Part shown: piece after piece, positions 40,716 through 51,563 of the stretch
How the letters are laid out: every line of letters begins with the position of its first letter
Position numbering within the stretch: position 1 is the stretch's first letter
Source of the DNA: Serratia sp. PL17
GTDB taxonomy: Bacteria > Pseudomonadota > Gammaproteobacteria > Enterobacterales > Enterobacteriaceae
Length of the DNA stretch: 64,000 nt
Direction of reading: 5' to 3'
Assembly (NCBI RefSeq): GCF_017832355.1
Contig: NZ_JAFIBY010000004.1
Coordinates: 248,001-312,000 of the forward strand
Position numbers and translations under genes: made by a program
Notes under the pieces: generated by a model
Told to the model about the DNA's origin: nothing
What the model saw: the letters and a program-made list of their open reading frames with translations, nothing else
The model's database searches: none

Positions 40716-42539
40716 CTAACCGATTCGTCGCCACAGGGTCACTGATTCCTCGCCTAATTGCAGCGAGACAGCATTCTGCCCGTCATGCAACTCGCCGTCC
40801 CCTTCCAGCCGTTGCCATTTGCCTGCAGCCAACAGTGGGCTATGCTGCAAGGTCACTGCGCCACTGCCTCCACGCTGTAACGCCACCAGCACCTGCTCCT
40901 GTTGATAGATGCGCACAAACACCAGCGTTTCACCGGAGGCGTGCAGTACCTGACAACCACCGCGGCGCAGCGCCAGGCTCCGTTTACGCAATGCCGCCAT
41001 ACGCTGGCACAGGGCCAACAAGCGCTGGTCCCACTGGCTTTCGTCCCACGGGAAAGGCTTGCGACAGAAGGGATCATTGGCACCATCCAGGCCAATCTCG
41101 TCGCCATAATATAAACACGGCACGCCGATCCAACTCATCAGCCACACCGCCGCCATCTGCATGCGCGCCTGATTGCCTTGCAATAGCGTCAGAAAACGTG
41201 CGGTGTCGTGGCTGTCGAGCTGGTTGAACTGGATCAGTTGGCGGCCATGTGGCAGCCCGGCTCGGTAGCCATCCATCCACTGGGCGCAGTCCGCAGCATC
41301 CATCTGCACCGGATGGTGTGCGACGTCCAGCCCAGCAAGGAACCCTCGTACCGGTAGAGCGAACCCCATGTAGTTCATTGCTGCATCTTCCACGCCGGCA
41401 TGCAACCAGCGGCGTGCATCACCAAAATGCTCACCCAATACGTAAGCTTGTGGATTTTCCTGTTTTACCGCCTGATAAATACCCGCCAGATGCTGCAAAT
41501 TGCCGGTAGCGCCGCCGTTCTCCCCCAACATATGTACGACATCCAGTCGCCAACCATCAATGCTGTACGGCGGGCGTAGCCAGTGGCGCACCACGCTGCC
41601 ATCCCCCCGGTAAATCGCCTCCGCAACCTGCGGTTCGGCAAAGTTGAGTTTTGGCAGGCTGGCATTGCCTTTCCAATCAAGCGCGCGGCCATCCGGGTAG
41701 AAATTAAACCAACCACGGTACGGCGAGTCTGGGTGGTGGCAAGCGCCGTTCTCACCTTGCTGGTGACGATCAAACCACGGATGTGAATCGCCGGTATGGT
41801 TAAACACCCCGTCTAACACCAGTTTCATCCCTACCTTGTGAGTGCTCACTCGCAAACGTTGCAACGCGGCATTACCACCGAAATAGGGATCGACCTGATA
41901 ATAATCTTCGGTATCGTATTTATGCACACTCGGTGCGGTGAAAATTGGGTTCAGGTACAGTGCCGTTACGCCCAACGCCTGCAGATAAGGCAGCTTTTGG
42001 CTGATACCATCCAAATCGCCACCATAGAAGGTGGACGCGGCATGACGGTCCTCCAACGGATGTTGCCAGTCATGGCGCACAACCTCACAACCCGCTGCAT
42101 GATGCCTATAGCTCCCGTTTTGAATACCGTGCTCACCACCGCTACTGGCAAAACGGTCAGGGAAAATTTGATAAAAGACCTGATCCGCCACCCAGTCCGG
42201 GCTGCTATCAGGCACATCGACTGCAAACTGCGTCAATTGCGCAGGTGGCGTAACCACGCCCCCCAGTGGCCCAAACCATTGCTGGCGATCGTTCCAAACC
42301 AGCTTGAAGCAGTAACGGCGGGTCGGTTCTCCTTCATTTAGCGTCAGACTGGCCTGATAGCGAGACATGCCATCAACGCGCTGCACTTTCATGATCAACA
42401 GCCATTCTTCATTGTCCGGCTCGGCACGTAAAAACACGCGTTCGGGCAGATCATCCCCTTGTAACCAGAGCGTGATATCCAGGCGTTGTCCCTTTTTCAC
42501 CACAAAGGGCGGGACCGGTTGATGCCAGGCATTAAGCAT
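40716..42539 (-). CDS. malZ: Maltodextrin glucosidase
   Basis: MalZ is a cytoplasmic alpha-glucosidase that removes glucose from the reducing end of maltodextrins. The 607-aa GH13 product has an N-terminal beta domain (to about 115) and a (beta/alpha)8 barrel. Barrel motifs are [25 protein letters not shown] (nucleophile Asp), [10 protein letters not shown] (acid Glu) and [11 protein letters not shown] (third Asp). Length is close to E. coli MalZ. A MalT-box-like GGGGAGGAGC lies upstream at 42641-42650 but is weak. Confidence 0.96.
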   Translation of the reverse strand: MLNAWHQPVPPFVVKKGQRLDITLWLQGDDLPERVFLRAEPDNEEWLLIMKVQRVDGMSRYQASLTLNEGEPTRRYCFKLVWNDRQQWFGPLGGVVTPPAQLTQFAVDVPDSSPDWVADQVFYQIFPDRFASSGGEHGIQNGSYRHHAAGCEVVRHDWQHPLEDRHAASTFYGGDLDGISQKLPYLQALGVTALYLNPIFTAPSVHKYDTEDYYQVDPYFGGNAALQRLRVSTHKVGMKLVLDGVFNHTGDSHPWFDRHQQGENGACHHPDSPYRGWFNFYPDGRALDWKGNASLPKLNFAEPQVAEAIYRGDGSVVRHWLRPPYSIDGWRLDVVHMLGENGGATGNLQHLAGIYQAVKQENPQAYVLGEHFGDARRWLHAGVEDAAMNYMGFALPVRGFLAGLDVAHHPVQMDAADCAQWMDGYRAGLPHGRQLIQFNQLDSHDTARFLTLLQGNQARMQMAAVWLMSWIGVPCLYYGDEIGLDGANDPFCRKPFPWDESQWDQRLLALCQRMAALRKRSLALRRGGCQVLHASGETLVFVRIYQQEQVLVALQRGGSGAVTLQHSPLLAAGKWQRLEGDGELHDGQNAVSLQLGEESVTLWRRIG

Positions 42540-42786
42540 ACTGTTCTCCTGCTGTACAAAACGAAATCGACGACGTTATTCAATGCCACGAACAATGCCA
42601 CGTTGAGTGCAAGTCCCCCTCCTCTCTGGCCTGCAAACTCGGGGAGGAGCCGGGGGGTGGAGAGCGTCAGTCAGCGGCGACCCTATGTAAAAAAGGGTAA
42701 ACAGGCGCACATTATGGCCCGCAGCCATTAGGCTAACGTCTTTTGAGTGTATTGGATATTTCTTGCGCATTTTTTAAGGAGCCGTA

Positions 42787-44052
42787 ATGCAACAACAGAT
42801 AACCCTTTGGCTGGAGAAGTTTGGGCTGGAATTCAGTGGGGTGATGTCTCTGCTCATGGTGCTGGGATTGATCGTGCTGATCTCGGTGGTGATCCACCTG
42901 GTGTTGCATCGCGTCGTATTGGCGGCGATCCAACGTCGTGGTCAACAATCGCAACGGGTATGGCAGCAAGCGCTGACCCAATACAAACTCTTCCAGCGCG
43001 TGGCTCTGTTACTACAAGGGGTGATCATTAATGTGCAGGCGGTACTGTGGCTGCACGCAGGCAGCCAGACACAGGCGATTATCGTCACCGCCGCACAAGT
43101 CTGGATTATGGGCTTCGCTCTGTTGTCGCTGTTTTCCCTCCTGGATACGCTGTTGGCAATGCTGCGCCAAAGCCCGATCTCAAACCAGTTACCGTTGCGC
43201 GGTATTTTTCAGGGGCTGAAGCTGGTCGCCGCCATTTTGATTGGCATCATGATTGTTTCGTTATTGATGGGCAAATCGCCATTGCTGCTGCTCAGCGGCC
43301 TGGGGGCGATGACCGCAGTGCTGATGTTGGTGTTTAAAGACCCCATTCTCGGTCTGGTGGCCGGTATTCAGCTTTCCGCCAACGATATGCTGACCATCGG
43401 CGACTGGCTGGAAATGCCGAAATACGGCGCTGATGGCGCGGTCACCGACATCGGTCTGACCACGGTAAAAGTACGCAATTGGGACAACACCGTCACGACA
43501 ATTCCGACTTATGCCCTGATTTCCGACTCCTTTAAAAACTGGCGTTCAATGTCGGAGTCCGGCGGACGCCGCATTAAGCGCAGCATCAATATCGATACCA
43601 CCAGCGTACATTTCTTGTCGGACGAAGAGCAACAGCGGCTGAACCGCAATCCGCTGCTGCAGCGTTATCTGAACGATAAAACGCAGGAGCTGAGCCAGCA
43701 TAATCAGCAGATTGCCGTAGATCTCAGTTCTCCACTCAACGGCCGCCGTCTGACCAATCTGGGCACATTACGTGCTTATCTGGTGGCATACCTGCGCGCT
43801 CACCCAGGTATCCATCAAAATATGACGCTCATGGTGCGCCAGCTAGCCCCGCAGCCGGAGGGATTGCCGCTGGAGATTTACGCCTTCACCAACACCACGG
43901 TCTGGGCGGAATACGAAAGTATTCAATCTGATATTTTTGACCATATTCTGGCGGTGATTAACGAATTCGATCTGCGGGTGCATCAGATGCCAACCGGCAA
44001 CGACATGCGCAGCATGCTCAGCCAAATGCGGCAGGCAACAGAGATTTCCTGA
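42787..44052 (+). CDS. ybdG: MscS-family mechanosensitive channel (YbdG/MscM type)
   Basis: Miniconductance channel that opens under membrane tension and releases solutes after osmotic down-shock. The 421-aa product has five membrane helices, the last being the MscS pore-type helix ([30 protein letters not shown], about 175-205). A cytoplasmic beta domain follows with [19 protein letters not shown] and [19 protein letters not shown]. This larger layout and length match E. coli YbdG. ATG 42787 follows AAGGAG. Not at this place in E. coli. Confidence 0.9.
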   Translation: MQQQITLWLEKFGLEFSGVMSLLMVLGLIVLISVVIHLVLHRVVLAAIQRRGQQSQRVWQQALTQYKLFQRVALLLQGVIINVQAVLWLHAGSQTQAIIVTAAQVWIMGFALLSLFSLLDTLLAMLRQSPISNQLPLRGIFQGLKLVAAILIGIMIVSLLMGKSPLLLLSGLGAMTAVLMLVFKDPILGLVAGIQLSANDMLTIGDWLEMPKYGADGAVTDIGLTTVKVRNWDNTVTTIPTYALISDSFKNWRSMSESGGRRIKRSINIDTTSVHFLSDEEQQRLNRNPLLQRYLNDKTQELSQHNQQIAVDLSSPLNGRRLTNLGTLRAYLVAYLRAHPGIHQNMTLMVRQLAPQPEGLPLEIYAFTNTTVWAEYESIQSDIFDHILAVINEFDLRVHQMPTGNDMRSMLSQMRQATEIS

Positions 44053-44183
44053 CGCAGACTGACGTAACTGTTTCTGCCGGTAATGACTATCAACCTATGG
44101 GCAACGGATGTCTCAGACCTCTTTTCTTTCGGCATAAAAACAGCGTTAATGCGCTGATTATCGCCCGCTGAAGGAAAAGAGGA

Positions 44184-44447
44184 TTGCAGAAAAAATTACG
44201 CCACCGACTGTTTACCCTACTGGCTGCCCTGATGTTTGTCGGCTGCCTGCACAGCGCCTCACTGGACGAAAGCCGTCTGAGCCGCACCTTGCAACCCGCA
44301 CTGAGTACCCTGAGCAACAAAATGCAGGATATCCGCGAGATACTGGCACGCACCGCAGGCGATGAGCAGGAAGAACGATTGAATGACAGCAGCCTGCGCA
44401 TTGAAGCCCGCGCCTCTGGTGACGACGAACCGGAAGATAAGCGATAA
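44184..44447 (+). CDS. Small lipoprotein candidate of unknown function
   Basis: The 87-aa frame has a basic head, a hydrophobic stretch and a lipobox-like FVGC (Cys21). After it comes a hydrophilic, acidic, probably helical tail (SLDESRLSRTLQPALSTLSN...). It starts with TTG 8 nt after AAGGA (44171-44175). The Phe at lipobox -3 is not ideal. It ends in a good terminator and follows ybdG by about 130 nt. I do not recognise the family. Coding status is supported by the signal-like N-terminus, SD spacing and terminator. Confidence 0.6.
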   Translation: MQKKLRHRLFTLLAALMFVGCLHSASLDESRLSRTLQPALSTLSNKMQDIREILARTAGDEQEERLNDSSLRIEARASGDDEPEDKR

Positions 44448-44980
44448 AAAAACACCGGCGCCAGGCCTAATGCCGATCGGCTAAGCCCGACTGGCATTTT
44501 TTACTCGGTCTCTGTAGGTTCAGTGCAGCCAGAATTGCCGTAAATATCTTATCTTTCTCTGTAGCCACAATGAACGGCAATTGGAAGGGCCGAGGGCGCG
44601 GCCCCTATGTCTTCAGTGTGACGTTGCGAGATGAAAGACAGTGGAAATGATGAGATGAGCATTGTGTTGGACGCCCTTGAAGACGTCGAACGCAAGAACA
44701 ACGCATAGGCGAAACCGCCATGGACGGCGGTTTCAGGCGAGACAGGCAGGAACGCCTGTCGTAGCCGGCCGTGATGCGGCGTGATGAAGTGAGAGCCGTT
44801 GGCGCAGCCAACCGTCTGAGTGGGCAAAGGCGCGGGTTGCAAGGGACCGCGCCTTACGGTCCTTTGCTCGGTCGAGGCGTATGAGCGCCATGGTACGCTG
44901 CTCGTTTATCGACCGAAAAAAACGCTGAGCCCGCTAAAAAAACACCTTAAGTGACCAGCATTCGGCGCCAGGCCGGTGTC
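44445..44980. repeat. Hairpin-rich non-coding module of unknown type
   Basis: About 500 bases with no plausible gene but several stem-loops in series. GAAACCGCC/GGCGGTTTC spans 44711-44734, GACAGGC/GCCTGTC 44741-44760, and GTTGGC/GCCAAC 44798-44812. AAGGCGCGG (44827-44835) pairs with CCGCGCCTT (44847-44855), and an alternative GGACCG/CGGTCC (44844-44862) competes for the same bases. The module is flanked by an exact 12-base direct repeat TAAAAAAACACC (44445-44456 and 44935-44946), with GGCGCCAGGCC also present at both ends (44457-44467, 44964-44974). It could be a repeat-type mobile element or a structured RNA; I do not recognise it. Confidence 0.55.
44469..44502 (+). terminator. Rho-independent terminator after the small lipoprotein gene
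   Basis: Outer arms AATGCC and GGCATT, inner arms CGG and CCG, followed by TTTTT. Confidence 0.75.
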
Positions 44981-44987
44981 TTTATGT

Positions 44988-46394
44988 TCAATCCTGCTGT
45001 TGCGCCAGCAACGTCAATTTCTTCTGGCGATTAACCTTGAAGTAATACCCCGCCAGCAGCACCACCACCCATACCAGACCGGCATACAGGGATACACGGG
45101 TCGTTGGGAAGTAACCTATCAGACCGATGATAAACACCAGGAAAATGATCGCCACCACGGAAGTGAACACGCCGCCTCGTAGCGGGAAGGCCAGGTTCTT
45201 CACCTGTTCTTTACTCAGGCTACGGCGGAAAGCAATCTGAGAGAACAAGATCATGATCCACACCCACACGGTAGCGAAGGTCGCCAGTGAGGCGATCACC
45301 AGGAACACATTTTCCGGCATGATGTAGTTCAGATACACCGCCAGCAGCAACGCAAACATCATCACCACAACCGTGACCCACGGAATGCCGCGTTTAGAGA
45401 CCTTGCTGAACATCTTCGGCGCGTGGCCCTGTTCGGCCATGCCGTGCAACATGCGGCCTACACCAAACACATCGCTGTTAATTGCAGACAACGACGCGGT
45501 GATCACCACAAAGTTAAGAATACCCGCCGCCACGGTAATACCCATGTGTTGGAAAGTCAGTACAAACGGACTGCCGTTAGTACCCACCTGATTCCACGGG
45601 TAGATCGACATGATGACAAACAACGTACCGACGTAGAACACCAGGATACGCCACGGAACCGAGTTGATGGCCTTGGGAATCGAGGTTTTCGGGTCTTTGG
45701 CTTCGCCAGCGGTAATGCCGATGATTTCGATACCGCCGTAGGCGAACATCACCAGTTGCAGCGAGAGGATCATCCCCATAAAGCCGTTGCTGAAGAAACC
45801 GCCGTTGGACCACAGGTTATGGATCCCGGTCGGTTGCCCGCCGTTGCCTATCCCCCAGATAATGATGCCGATACCGGCAGCAATCATGATGATGATGGTG
45901 GCCACTTTAAAGAACGAGAACCAAAACTCCAGTTCACCGAAGACCTTCACGCTCATCAGGTTGATGGCGCCGATCACCAGCACCACGCTCAGCACCCAAA
46001 TCCAATGCGGCACCTCAGGGAACCAAATGCCCATATAGATACCGAAAGCGGTCACATCGGCAATGGCGACAATCAGGATTTCGAAACAGTAGGTCCAGCC
46101 CGTGATATACCCCGCCATAGGGCCAAGGTAGTCCTGCGCATAGCGTGAAAACGAACTGGCCTGCGGGTTGTTGACCGACATCTCGCCCAGCGCGCGCATG
46201 ATAATAAAGGCGACGATACCGCCAATCAGGTAGGCCAGCAAAACGCTCGGGCCTGCCATTTTAATGGCGTCTGCCGAACCATAGAACAGACCGGTACCGA
46301 TAGCCGAACCCAGAGCCATAAAGCGAATGTGACGCGTACTGAGACCGCGTTTTAGCTTATTGGCCGCGGGGGCGGCAGGTGACTGTTGTTGCAT
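44988..46394 (-). CDS. proY: Amino acid permease ProY (proline-specific, cryptic in E. coli)
   Basis: APC-superfamily inner-membrane amino acid permease with 12 helices. The 468-aa product has the family head [20 protein letters not shown] and [20 protein letters not shown]. It is very close to E. coli ProY, including a short polar Gln-rich N-terminus. In E. coli, ProY is cryptic, and proline is the assigned substrate. It lies 71 nt after brnQ; a brnQ terminator sits between them, so it may have its own promoter. Confidence 0.92.
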   Translation of the reverse strand: MQQQSPAAPAANKLKRGLSTRHIRFMALGSAIGTGLFYGSADAIKMAGPSVLLAYLIGGIVAFIIMRALGEMSVNNPQASSFSRYAQDYLGPMAGYITGWTYCFEILIVAIADVTAFGIYMGIWFPEVPHWIWVLSVVLVIGAINLMSVKVFGELEFWFSFFKVATIIIMIAAGIGIIIWGIGNGGQPTGIHNLWSNGGFFSNGFMGMILSLQLVMFAYGGIEIIGITAGEAKDPKTSIPKAINSVPWRILVFYVGTLFVIMSIYPWNQVGTNGSPFVLTFQHMGITVAAGILNFVVITASLSAINSDVFGVGRMLHGMAEQGHAPKMFSKVSKRGIPWVTVVVMMFALLLAVYLNYIMPENVFLVIASLATFATVWVWIMILFSQIAFRRSLSKEQVKNLAFPLRGGVFTSVVAIIFLVFIIGLIGYFPTTRVSLYAGLVWVVVLLAGYYFKVNRQKKLTLLAQQQD

Positions 46395-46419
46395 GAAAAT
46401 AACCCGTGTTTTTTAAACG

Positions 46420-46447
46420 TAAAAAAGCCACGGACAAGTCCGTGGCC
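46420..46447 (-). terminator. Rho-independent terminator after brnQ
   Basis: Near-perfect palindrome GCCACGGAC/GTCCGTGGC (46427-46446), followed on the minus strand by TTTTTT. It sits between the brnQ stop and the proY start. Confidence 0.85.
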
Positions 46448-46465
46448 CAAAATTTAGCCGGGAGA

Positions 46466-47785
46466 TTAGGAGTGCGCGGTCACTTCAGTGCGCGTACAAA
46501 CCCGGTCATAAATGGCGACCAGCACCAGTATCAACAGAGACGGCGGCAACCATGCCAACCCCTGATCCGCCAGTGGCAGGTGATTCGTCCAATTTGGCAG
46601 CAAAGACTGGAAGGTGGACGCTTTCACTGCGTCAAGGATACCAAACAACAGGCTGACTAACATCACCGGCGCGATGATACGCGGCGCGCTGTGCCACCAA
46701 CGCAGGGTGAAGCTCAGCACCACCAGGACGATACACGGCGGGTAAATCGCGGTCAGCACCGGGATAGAGATCTGAATCAGATGGCTCAGGCCCAGGTTTG
46801 AAACCAGCATCGAGAACAGCCCCAGGATAAACACCAGTGTCTTATAGGAGAACGGCAGGTACTGGGCGAAGAACTCGGCACAGGCGCAGGTCAGGCCCAC
46901 TGCCGTTACCATACAGGCGATGAAAATCAAGGCCGCCAGGAAGAAACTGCCCAACCCACCGAAGGTGTTTTGCACGTAAGCATGCAGAATCACCGCACCG
47001 TTGGTGGCATCTGGAACCAGCACGCCGCTACCGGAACCCAGTTTGAACAGGCTCAGGTAAACCAGCGTCAGGCCGACACCGGCGATCAAACCGGCCAGAA
47101 TGGTATAACGCGTCAGCAGACCGGCATCTTTAACACCACGGGAACGCGCGGCATTAACGATAACGATACCGAACACCAGCGCGCCCAGCGTATCCATGGT
47201 CAGATAGCCGTTAACGAAACCGGTAGAGAACGGAACGTTCTGATAAACCTCAGTCGCCGGAATTGGCGTACCCGCAGGCCAGGCCAGCGCGGCAATGCCG
47301 AGCGCACCCAGCGCAACAATTTTCAGCGGTGCCAACACGTGCCCCACGGTATCGAGCAGACGGCCCGGATACAGGGAAATGCCGATCACCAGTGCGAAAT
47401 ACACCAGGCTATAAATAAACAACGGCATGGCGCCATCACCGGTCAGGGGGGCAATACCCACTTCGAAGGAAACGGTCGCGGTGCGCGGTGTAGCAAACAG
47501 TGGGCCGACGGCCAGATAGCAGACCGTTGCCAGCAGCAAACCCGCGCGACGGCCAATTGGCGTGCTCAGGGCGTCAATGCCGCCACCCACACGAGCCAAG
47601 GCAATCACGGTCATTACCGGTAGGCCGACAGCGGTAATCAGGAAGCCGATAGCTGCGGTCCAGACGTGTTCACCGGACTGTAAACCGACCATCGGCGGGA
47701 AAATGATATTCCCAGCACCGACGAATAAGGCAAAGGTCATAAAACCCAATGCAATAATATCTTTTGACGTTAAACGATGACTCAT
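46466..47785 (-). CDS. brnQ: Branched-chain amino acid transporter BrnQ
   Basis: BrnQ (LIVCS family) imports leucine, isoleucine and valine with sodium or protons. The 439-aa product has about 12 membrane helices and the family head [19 protein letters not shown]. Length equals E. coli BrnQ. The 578-nt upstream region holds a composite stem-loop at 47884-47927 that may belong to its leader. Confidence 0.95.
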   Translation of the reverse strand: MSHRLTSKDIIALGFMTFALFVGAGNIIFPPMVGLQSGEHVWTAAIGFLITAVGLPVMTVIALARVGGGIDALSTPIGRRAGLLLATVCYLAVGPLFATPRTATVSFEVGIAPLTGDGAMPLFIYSLVYFALVIGISLYPGRLLDTVGHVLAPLKIVALGALGIAALAWPAGTPIPATEVYQNVPFSTGFVNGYLTMDTLGALVFGIVIVNAARSRGVKDAGLLTRYTILAGLIAGVGLTLVYLSLFKLGSGSGVLVPDATNGAVILHAYVQNTFGGLGSFFLAALIFIACMVTAVGLTCACAEFFAQYLPFSYKTLVFILGLFSMLVSNLGLSHLIQISIPVLTAIYPPCIVLVVLSFTLRWWHSAPRIIAPVMLVSLLFGILDAVKASTFQSLLPNWTNHLPLADQGLAWLPPSLLILVLVAIYDRVCTRTEVTAHS

Positions 47786-48363
47786 ACGATGTCGTGTTGC
47801 CTGTTCAAATGAAAAAAAGTGCCCGATATCGTGGTGGCGTTATGCCCCACCCGGTTGCCGGCTTGCCATTTCATCGCGAGACCAATAAGAGCAGAAAACG
47901 CATTTTTTCCGGCGTTTTGTCCTTATTCGAAAGTGACCACTCATGATGATGGGCAGAGTTTTAAGAGTTATAAATGGAGGTTTAGTCCGACAACGAGGCC
48001 TAAGTTAAACGTTTATAGCGTTGAAAGGCAAGGCACATGACAAAAAGCAGAGCTATCGACCAGATAATCTTTAAGCACCAGTCGATCATAGTGGTTATCA
48101 ATAAATATACAATACATGATTTGTATCATTTTTGAGCAACCATCTCACAAAACGTGAAACCTATAGCCAATGTCCGCGCAAAAACGCCAATAAACACTCA
48201 GTTTCCGCGCGCTATGAACGGGTTTCAGCCTTTATCAAAGCCGCCAAAAGAGGCTCATGACGTTTTTGCAGCTTATTCCACTGCGGCTGTCTGCCAACCT
48301 TTAACATGCGTGCAAGCCGCTGCAAAACGCGGCGCCAAATCATGATGCGTGTTTCTGGAGCGC
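47786..48363. other. Intergenic region between brnQ and the PstS-like gene
   Basis: This 578-base region lies between two minus-strand genes, with no supportable gene. It holds a composite stem-loop 100-140 nt upstream of brnQ. Outer arms are AATAAG 47884-47889 and CTTATT 47922-47927; inner arms are AAAACGC 47895-47901 and GCGTTTT 47912-47918. It also holds an AT-rich ATACAA/TTGTAT inverted repeat (48107-48126). A 63-codon open frame at 48154-48345 shows no start signal or family features. Confidence 0.5.
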
Positions 48364-49302
48364 TTATTTCAAGCCCAATGCCAATCGGGTTTTATGCAGG
48401 GTATCGGGAGGCAGCGGCAGATAGCCGTCGTGATTAACCAGATCTTGCCCGGTATCGGACAGTACGCGATCGAGGAAGGCTGCGGTCAACGGCTCCAACG
48501 GCTGGTTGGGCGCTTTATTGATGTAGATATACAGGTAGCGCGACAGCGGGTAACTGCCATTGCGTACATTGGCATCATTGGGAGTGATATAGTTTTCACC
48601 AGACTCAGCCAACGGCAGTAGCCGCACACCACTGGCACGAAAACCGATGCTGGCGTAACCAATGCTATTGAGTGAACCGGCAACGGCCTGCACCACCGAG
48701 GCAGAACCGGGCAATTCATTGACGCGCGGCATAAAGTCGCCGCCGCACAGCGCACGCAACTTGAAATAGCCGTAAGTACCGGAGGCAGAATTACGCCCAA
48801 AACGTTGCAAGGCTCGCTGCTGCCAATCACCGGTCAGCCCCAGTTCCCCCCAGCGCGTCAACGGTTGGCTTTCACCACAGCGCAGAGTGGCGGAAAAAAT
48901 TCGGTCAAGCTGCTGCAGGTTAAGCCCACGCAGAGGGTTGTCCTGATGGACCAACACGACCAGCGCATCGACAGCGACCGGTACCGCCAACGGCGCATAA
49001 CCGTAGCGGTGTTCGAACGCCGAAACCTCTGCCGCCTTCATCGGTCGGCTCATCGGCCCAAGCTGCGCCGCCCCTGCTGCCAATGCGGTGGGGGCAGTAG
49101 AGGACCCCGCGGCCTGGATCTGCAAATTAACGTTGGGATAATGCTGACTGAAATCTTGCGCCCACAGCGCCATGAGATTTGCCAGCGTATCGGAACCGAC
49201 GCTCGACAAATTACCGGACAGCATGCCGTCCGGCTGCGCCAGCGCGCCACGACTAGCCAACAGCACCAGGCAAAGCAGTAGCCCTCGGGTAATTCGGATC
49301 AT
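48364..49302 (-). CDS. PstS-like phosphate-binding periplasmic protein downstream of phoR
   Basis: The 312-aa product has a signal peptide (about 1-22, [15 protein letters not shown]). Its PstS-type features are the N-terminal [14 protein letters not shown], the loop [14 protein letters not shown] and the late phosphate-loop motif [12 protein letters not shown]. It lies 15 nt after phoR, so it is very likely part of a phoB-phoR-pstS-like operon. No pstCAB genes are present here. It could act with the main Pst system or as a sensor cofactor for PhoR. E. coli has nothing between phoR and brnQ. Confidence 0.88.
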   Translation of the reverse strand: MIRITRGLLLCLVLLASRGALAQPDGMLSGNLSSVGSDTLANLMALWAQDFSQHYPNVNLQIQAAGSSTAPTALAAGAAQLGPMSRPMKAAEVSAFEHRYGYAPLAVPVAVDALVVLVHQDNPLRGLNLQQLDRIFSATLRCGESQPLTRWGELGLTGDWQQRALQRFGRNSASGTYGYFKLRALCGGDFMPRVNELPGSASVVQAVAGSLNSIGYASIGFRASGVRLLPLAESGENYITPNDANVRNGSYPLSRYLYIYINKAPNQPLEPLTAAFLDRVLSDTGQDLVNHDGYLPLPPDTLHKTRLALGLK

Positions 49303-49317
49303 TGAGCCTCTCGCGCG

Positions 49318-50634
49318 TTAATTTTTCACCGCATTCTCTGATAAAGCTGCGGGAACAATCAACCGGTTAGGCAAGGTAAAAATGAATCGGGTACCCATGC
49401 CCTGTTCGCTGAGGATCTCCAGACGTGCGTCATGATGACTTAATGCATGCTTAACGATCGCCAACCCCAACCCACTGCCGCCAGTCTGGCGTGAACGGGC
49501 CTTATCAACGCGGTAAAAACGTTCGGTCAGACGTGGAATATGCTCTGCAGCGATGCCCGGCCCGTTATCACTGACCTGGAACTGCGCGCCGCTTGGCGTT
49601 TGTTGCCAGCTCACCTCAATATTGGTGCCCTTTGGCGTGTGATTCACAGCGTTATACACCAGGTTGGATACCGCACTGCGCAACTGGTCGTCGTTGCCAA
49701 AAACCTTAAGCTGTTCGTTCACCCGGAAAGTAATCTCATGGTTCCCGCCGCTCAATGACTGCGCTTCGCGTTGCAGCACTCGCAGCATCAACGGAATATC
49801 GACCCGCTCGTTCATTTCTACATTTGGCGCGGCTTCAATACGCGACAGTGTCAGCAACTGCTTGACCAGACCATCCATGCGGCGAGTCTGTTCCTGCATG
49901 GTGCCCAACGCCTTGCCCCGCAGCGAACCATCCAGCTCTTCGTCGCTCATCATTTCCAGGTAGCCCTGCAATACCGTCAGCGGAGTACGCAACTCATGAC
50001 TGACGTTGGCAAAGAAGTTGCGCCGGGCGCCTTCAAGCTGACGCATTTGGGTAACGTCACGCGCAACCATCAACAGCTGCCCTTCTGAATACGGCATCAC
50101 GCGAAATTCAACGTAATGCTCATTGTTCAACTGCAGCGTTAACGGTCGAGAGAACTCCTGCTGTTGCAGATAGTGGCTGAATTCCGGATAACGCAGCAGG
50201 TTCAGGATGTGTTGGCCGTTATCTTCAGGCCAACGGAAACCCAGCAGATGCTGCGCCAACCCGTTACACCAGAAGATGTTACCTTCAACGGTCGTCATCA
50301 CCACCGCATCAGGCAGTGACTCTGCGCCGCTGCGGAAACGTTTGATCAATAACGCCAGCTCACGACGTCGGCGACGGTTTCGCTGTTGCATCTGGTATAA
50401 GCCGTAAAACAGCGGTTCCCAGCTCCAGCGCCCGGGTGGCGGTGTCATGCTGCGGTCAACCCACAGCCAGTGAGAAAGTTTAAGTTGGTTGTAGAAGTTC
50501 CACACCAGCGCAGCCAGCACGGAGGCAAGCAGCAACCAGGGCAGATAACCGAAAATCAGCCCCAGTAATAAGGCAGGTAGGCAGAAAAGGGCCAGCTCCA
50601 GGGCCAGCCTCTTCCAGGATAGACGTTCTAACAC
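49318..50634 (-). CDS. phoR: Phosphate regulon sensor histidine kinase PhoR
   Basis: PhoR phosphorylates PhoB when phosphate is low and dephosphorylates it when Pst signals sufficiency. The 438-aa product has two N-terminal membrane helices without a real periplasmic domain, a PAS domain (about 100-195), HisKA with His213 in [15 protein letters not shown], and the HATPase boxes ending in [14 protein letters not shown]. His213 matches E. coli. It follows phoB by 24 nt. Confidence 0.97.
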   Translation of the reverse strand: MLERLSWKRLALELALFCLPALLLGLIFGYLPWLLLASVLAALVWNFYNQLKLSHWLWVDRSMTPPPGRWSWEPLFYGLYQMQQRNRRRRRELALLIKRFRSGAESLPDAVVMTTVEGNIFWCNGLAQHLLGFRWPEDNGQHILNLLRYPEFSHYLQQQEFSRPLTLQLNNEHYVEFRVMPYSEGQLLMVARDVTQMRQLEGARRNFFANVSHELRTPLTVLQGYLEMMSDEELDGSLRGKALGTMQEQTRRMDGLVKQLLTLSRIEAAPNVEMNERVDIPLMLRVLQREAQSLSGGNHEITFRVNEQLKVFGNDDQLRSAVSNLVYNAVNHTPKGTNIEVSWQQTPSGAQFQVSDNGPGIAAEHIPRLTERFYRVDKARSRQTGGSGLGLAIVKHALSHHDARLEILSEQGMGTRFIFTLPNRLIVPAALSENAVKN

Positions 50635-50658
50635 GGCATATTCTCCAGCGCGGCGCGA

Positions 50659-51348
50659 TCAGTAGCGCGTTGAGAATCGGTAGCCTGTGCCCCGAACGGT
50701 TTGAACCATTTTGTCATGACCAGTGGTCTCTAACGCCTTACGGAGTCGGCGGATATGCACGTCAACGGTGCGGTCTTCCACATAAACGTTAGTGCCCCAG
50801 ACGTGATTAAGCAACTGTTCGCGGCTATAAACTCGCTCAGGGTGGGTCATAAAGAAGTGCAACAGCTTGAACTCGGTCGGCCCCATATCCAGCGCTTGCT
50901 CGTTGGCCATCACGCGGTGTGAGGAAGGGTCCAGGCTCAGCCCTTGCATTTCAATCACTTCTTCCACTGCCATGGGTGAAATACGGCGCATTACCGCCTT
51001 GATACGTGCCACCAGTTCCTTCGGCGAGAAAGGTTTGGTGATGTAATCATCCGCACCGACTTCCAGACCACGAACCCGGTCTTCTTCTTCACCACGCGCT
51101 GTCAGCATCATCACCGGAATATCGCGGGTTAGCGCTTCACGCTTCATATGCTTGATAAACTGAATGCCGGATCCCCCGGGTAACATCCAGTCGAGCAACA
51201 CTAAATCAGGGAACGGTTCAGACAGGCGTGTCACGGCACTGTCATAATCCTCGGCTTCCAACGGTTGGTAACCATTCTGTTCCAACACAAAGCACACCAT
51301 CTCACGGATCGGCGCTTCGTCTTCCACCACCAATATGCGTCTTGCCAT
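50659..51348 (-). CDS. phoB: Phosphate regulon response regulator PhoB
   Basis: PhoB binds pho boxes and activates the phosphate-starvation regulon. The 229-aa product has a receiver domain with Glu9/Asp10 and phospho-site Asp53, then an OmpR-type winged helix ([20 protein letters not shown]...[11 protein letters not shown]). Length equals E. coli PhoB; ATG 51348 is the family start. A pho box lies upstream, indicating autoregulation. Confidence 0.98.
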   Translation of the reverse strand: MARRILVVEDEAPIREMVCFVLEQNGYQPLEAEDYDSAVTRLSEPFPDLVLLDWMLPGGSGIQFIKHMKREALTRDIPVMMLTARGEEEDRVRGLEVGADDYITKPFSPKELVARIKAVMRRISPMAVEEVIEMQGLSLDPSSHRVMANEQALDMGPTEFKLLHFFMTHPERVYSREQLLNHVWGTNVYVEDRTVDVHIRRLRKALETTGHDKMVQTVRGTGYRFSTRY

Positions 51349-51391
51349 CGTCAATCCTGCCAATGTGTTAGCTATCTGCGGGCGCCATTAT

Positions 51392-51421
51392 GCGTCAGTT
51401 TTATGACACTTTTATGAAAAG
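51392..51421 (-). promoter_or_regulatory. Pho box upstream of phoB
   Basis: On the minus strand the site reads CTTTTCATAAAAG then TGTCATAAAACTGAC. These are direct TTTCATAAAAG/TGTCATAAAAC half-sites with 11-bp period, in agreement with the PhoB consensus CTGTCATAWAWCTGTCAY. It lies about 45-75 nt upstream of the phoB start. Confidence 0.85.
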
Positions 51422-51563
51422 AACACCCTGTTATAGGCAGTAAGCATAGCGATTATTTCCAACGTCAAAGAAAAATCATTCAGTTGTCATAATGATTCCG
51501 TCACGACAGCCGCCGCGGTGCCCTTTATAATCACCGCCATTAGCTTATCGCCCCGGGAGTGTC

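Noticed and set aside
42641-42650. MalT box GGGGAGGAGC upstream of malZ
   Set aside because: Only one copy that fits the consensus, within a G-rich stretch where such a match is easy by chance; not listed as a feature.
45423-46148. 241-codon plus-strand open frame
   Set aside because: Antisense to proY with His/Asp-rich shadow composition; no start signal or family similarity.
46970-47623. 217-codon plus-strand open frame
   Set aside because: Antisense to brnQ; no supporting motifs.
48154-48345. 63-codon open frame in the brnQ-PstS-like gap
   Set aside because: No Shine-Dalgarno, no family features and no terminator; probably chance.
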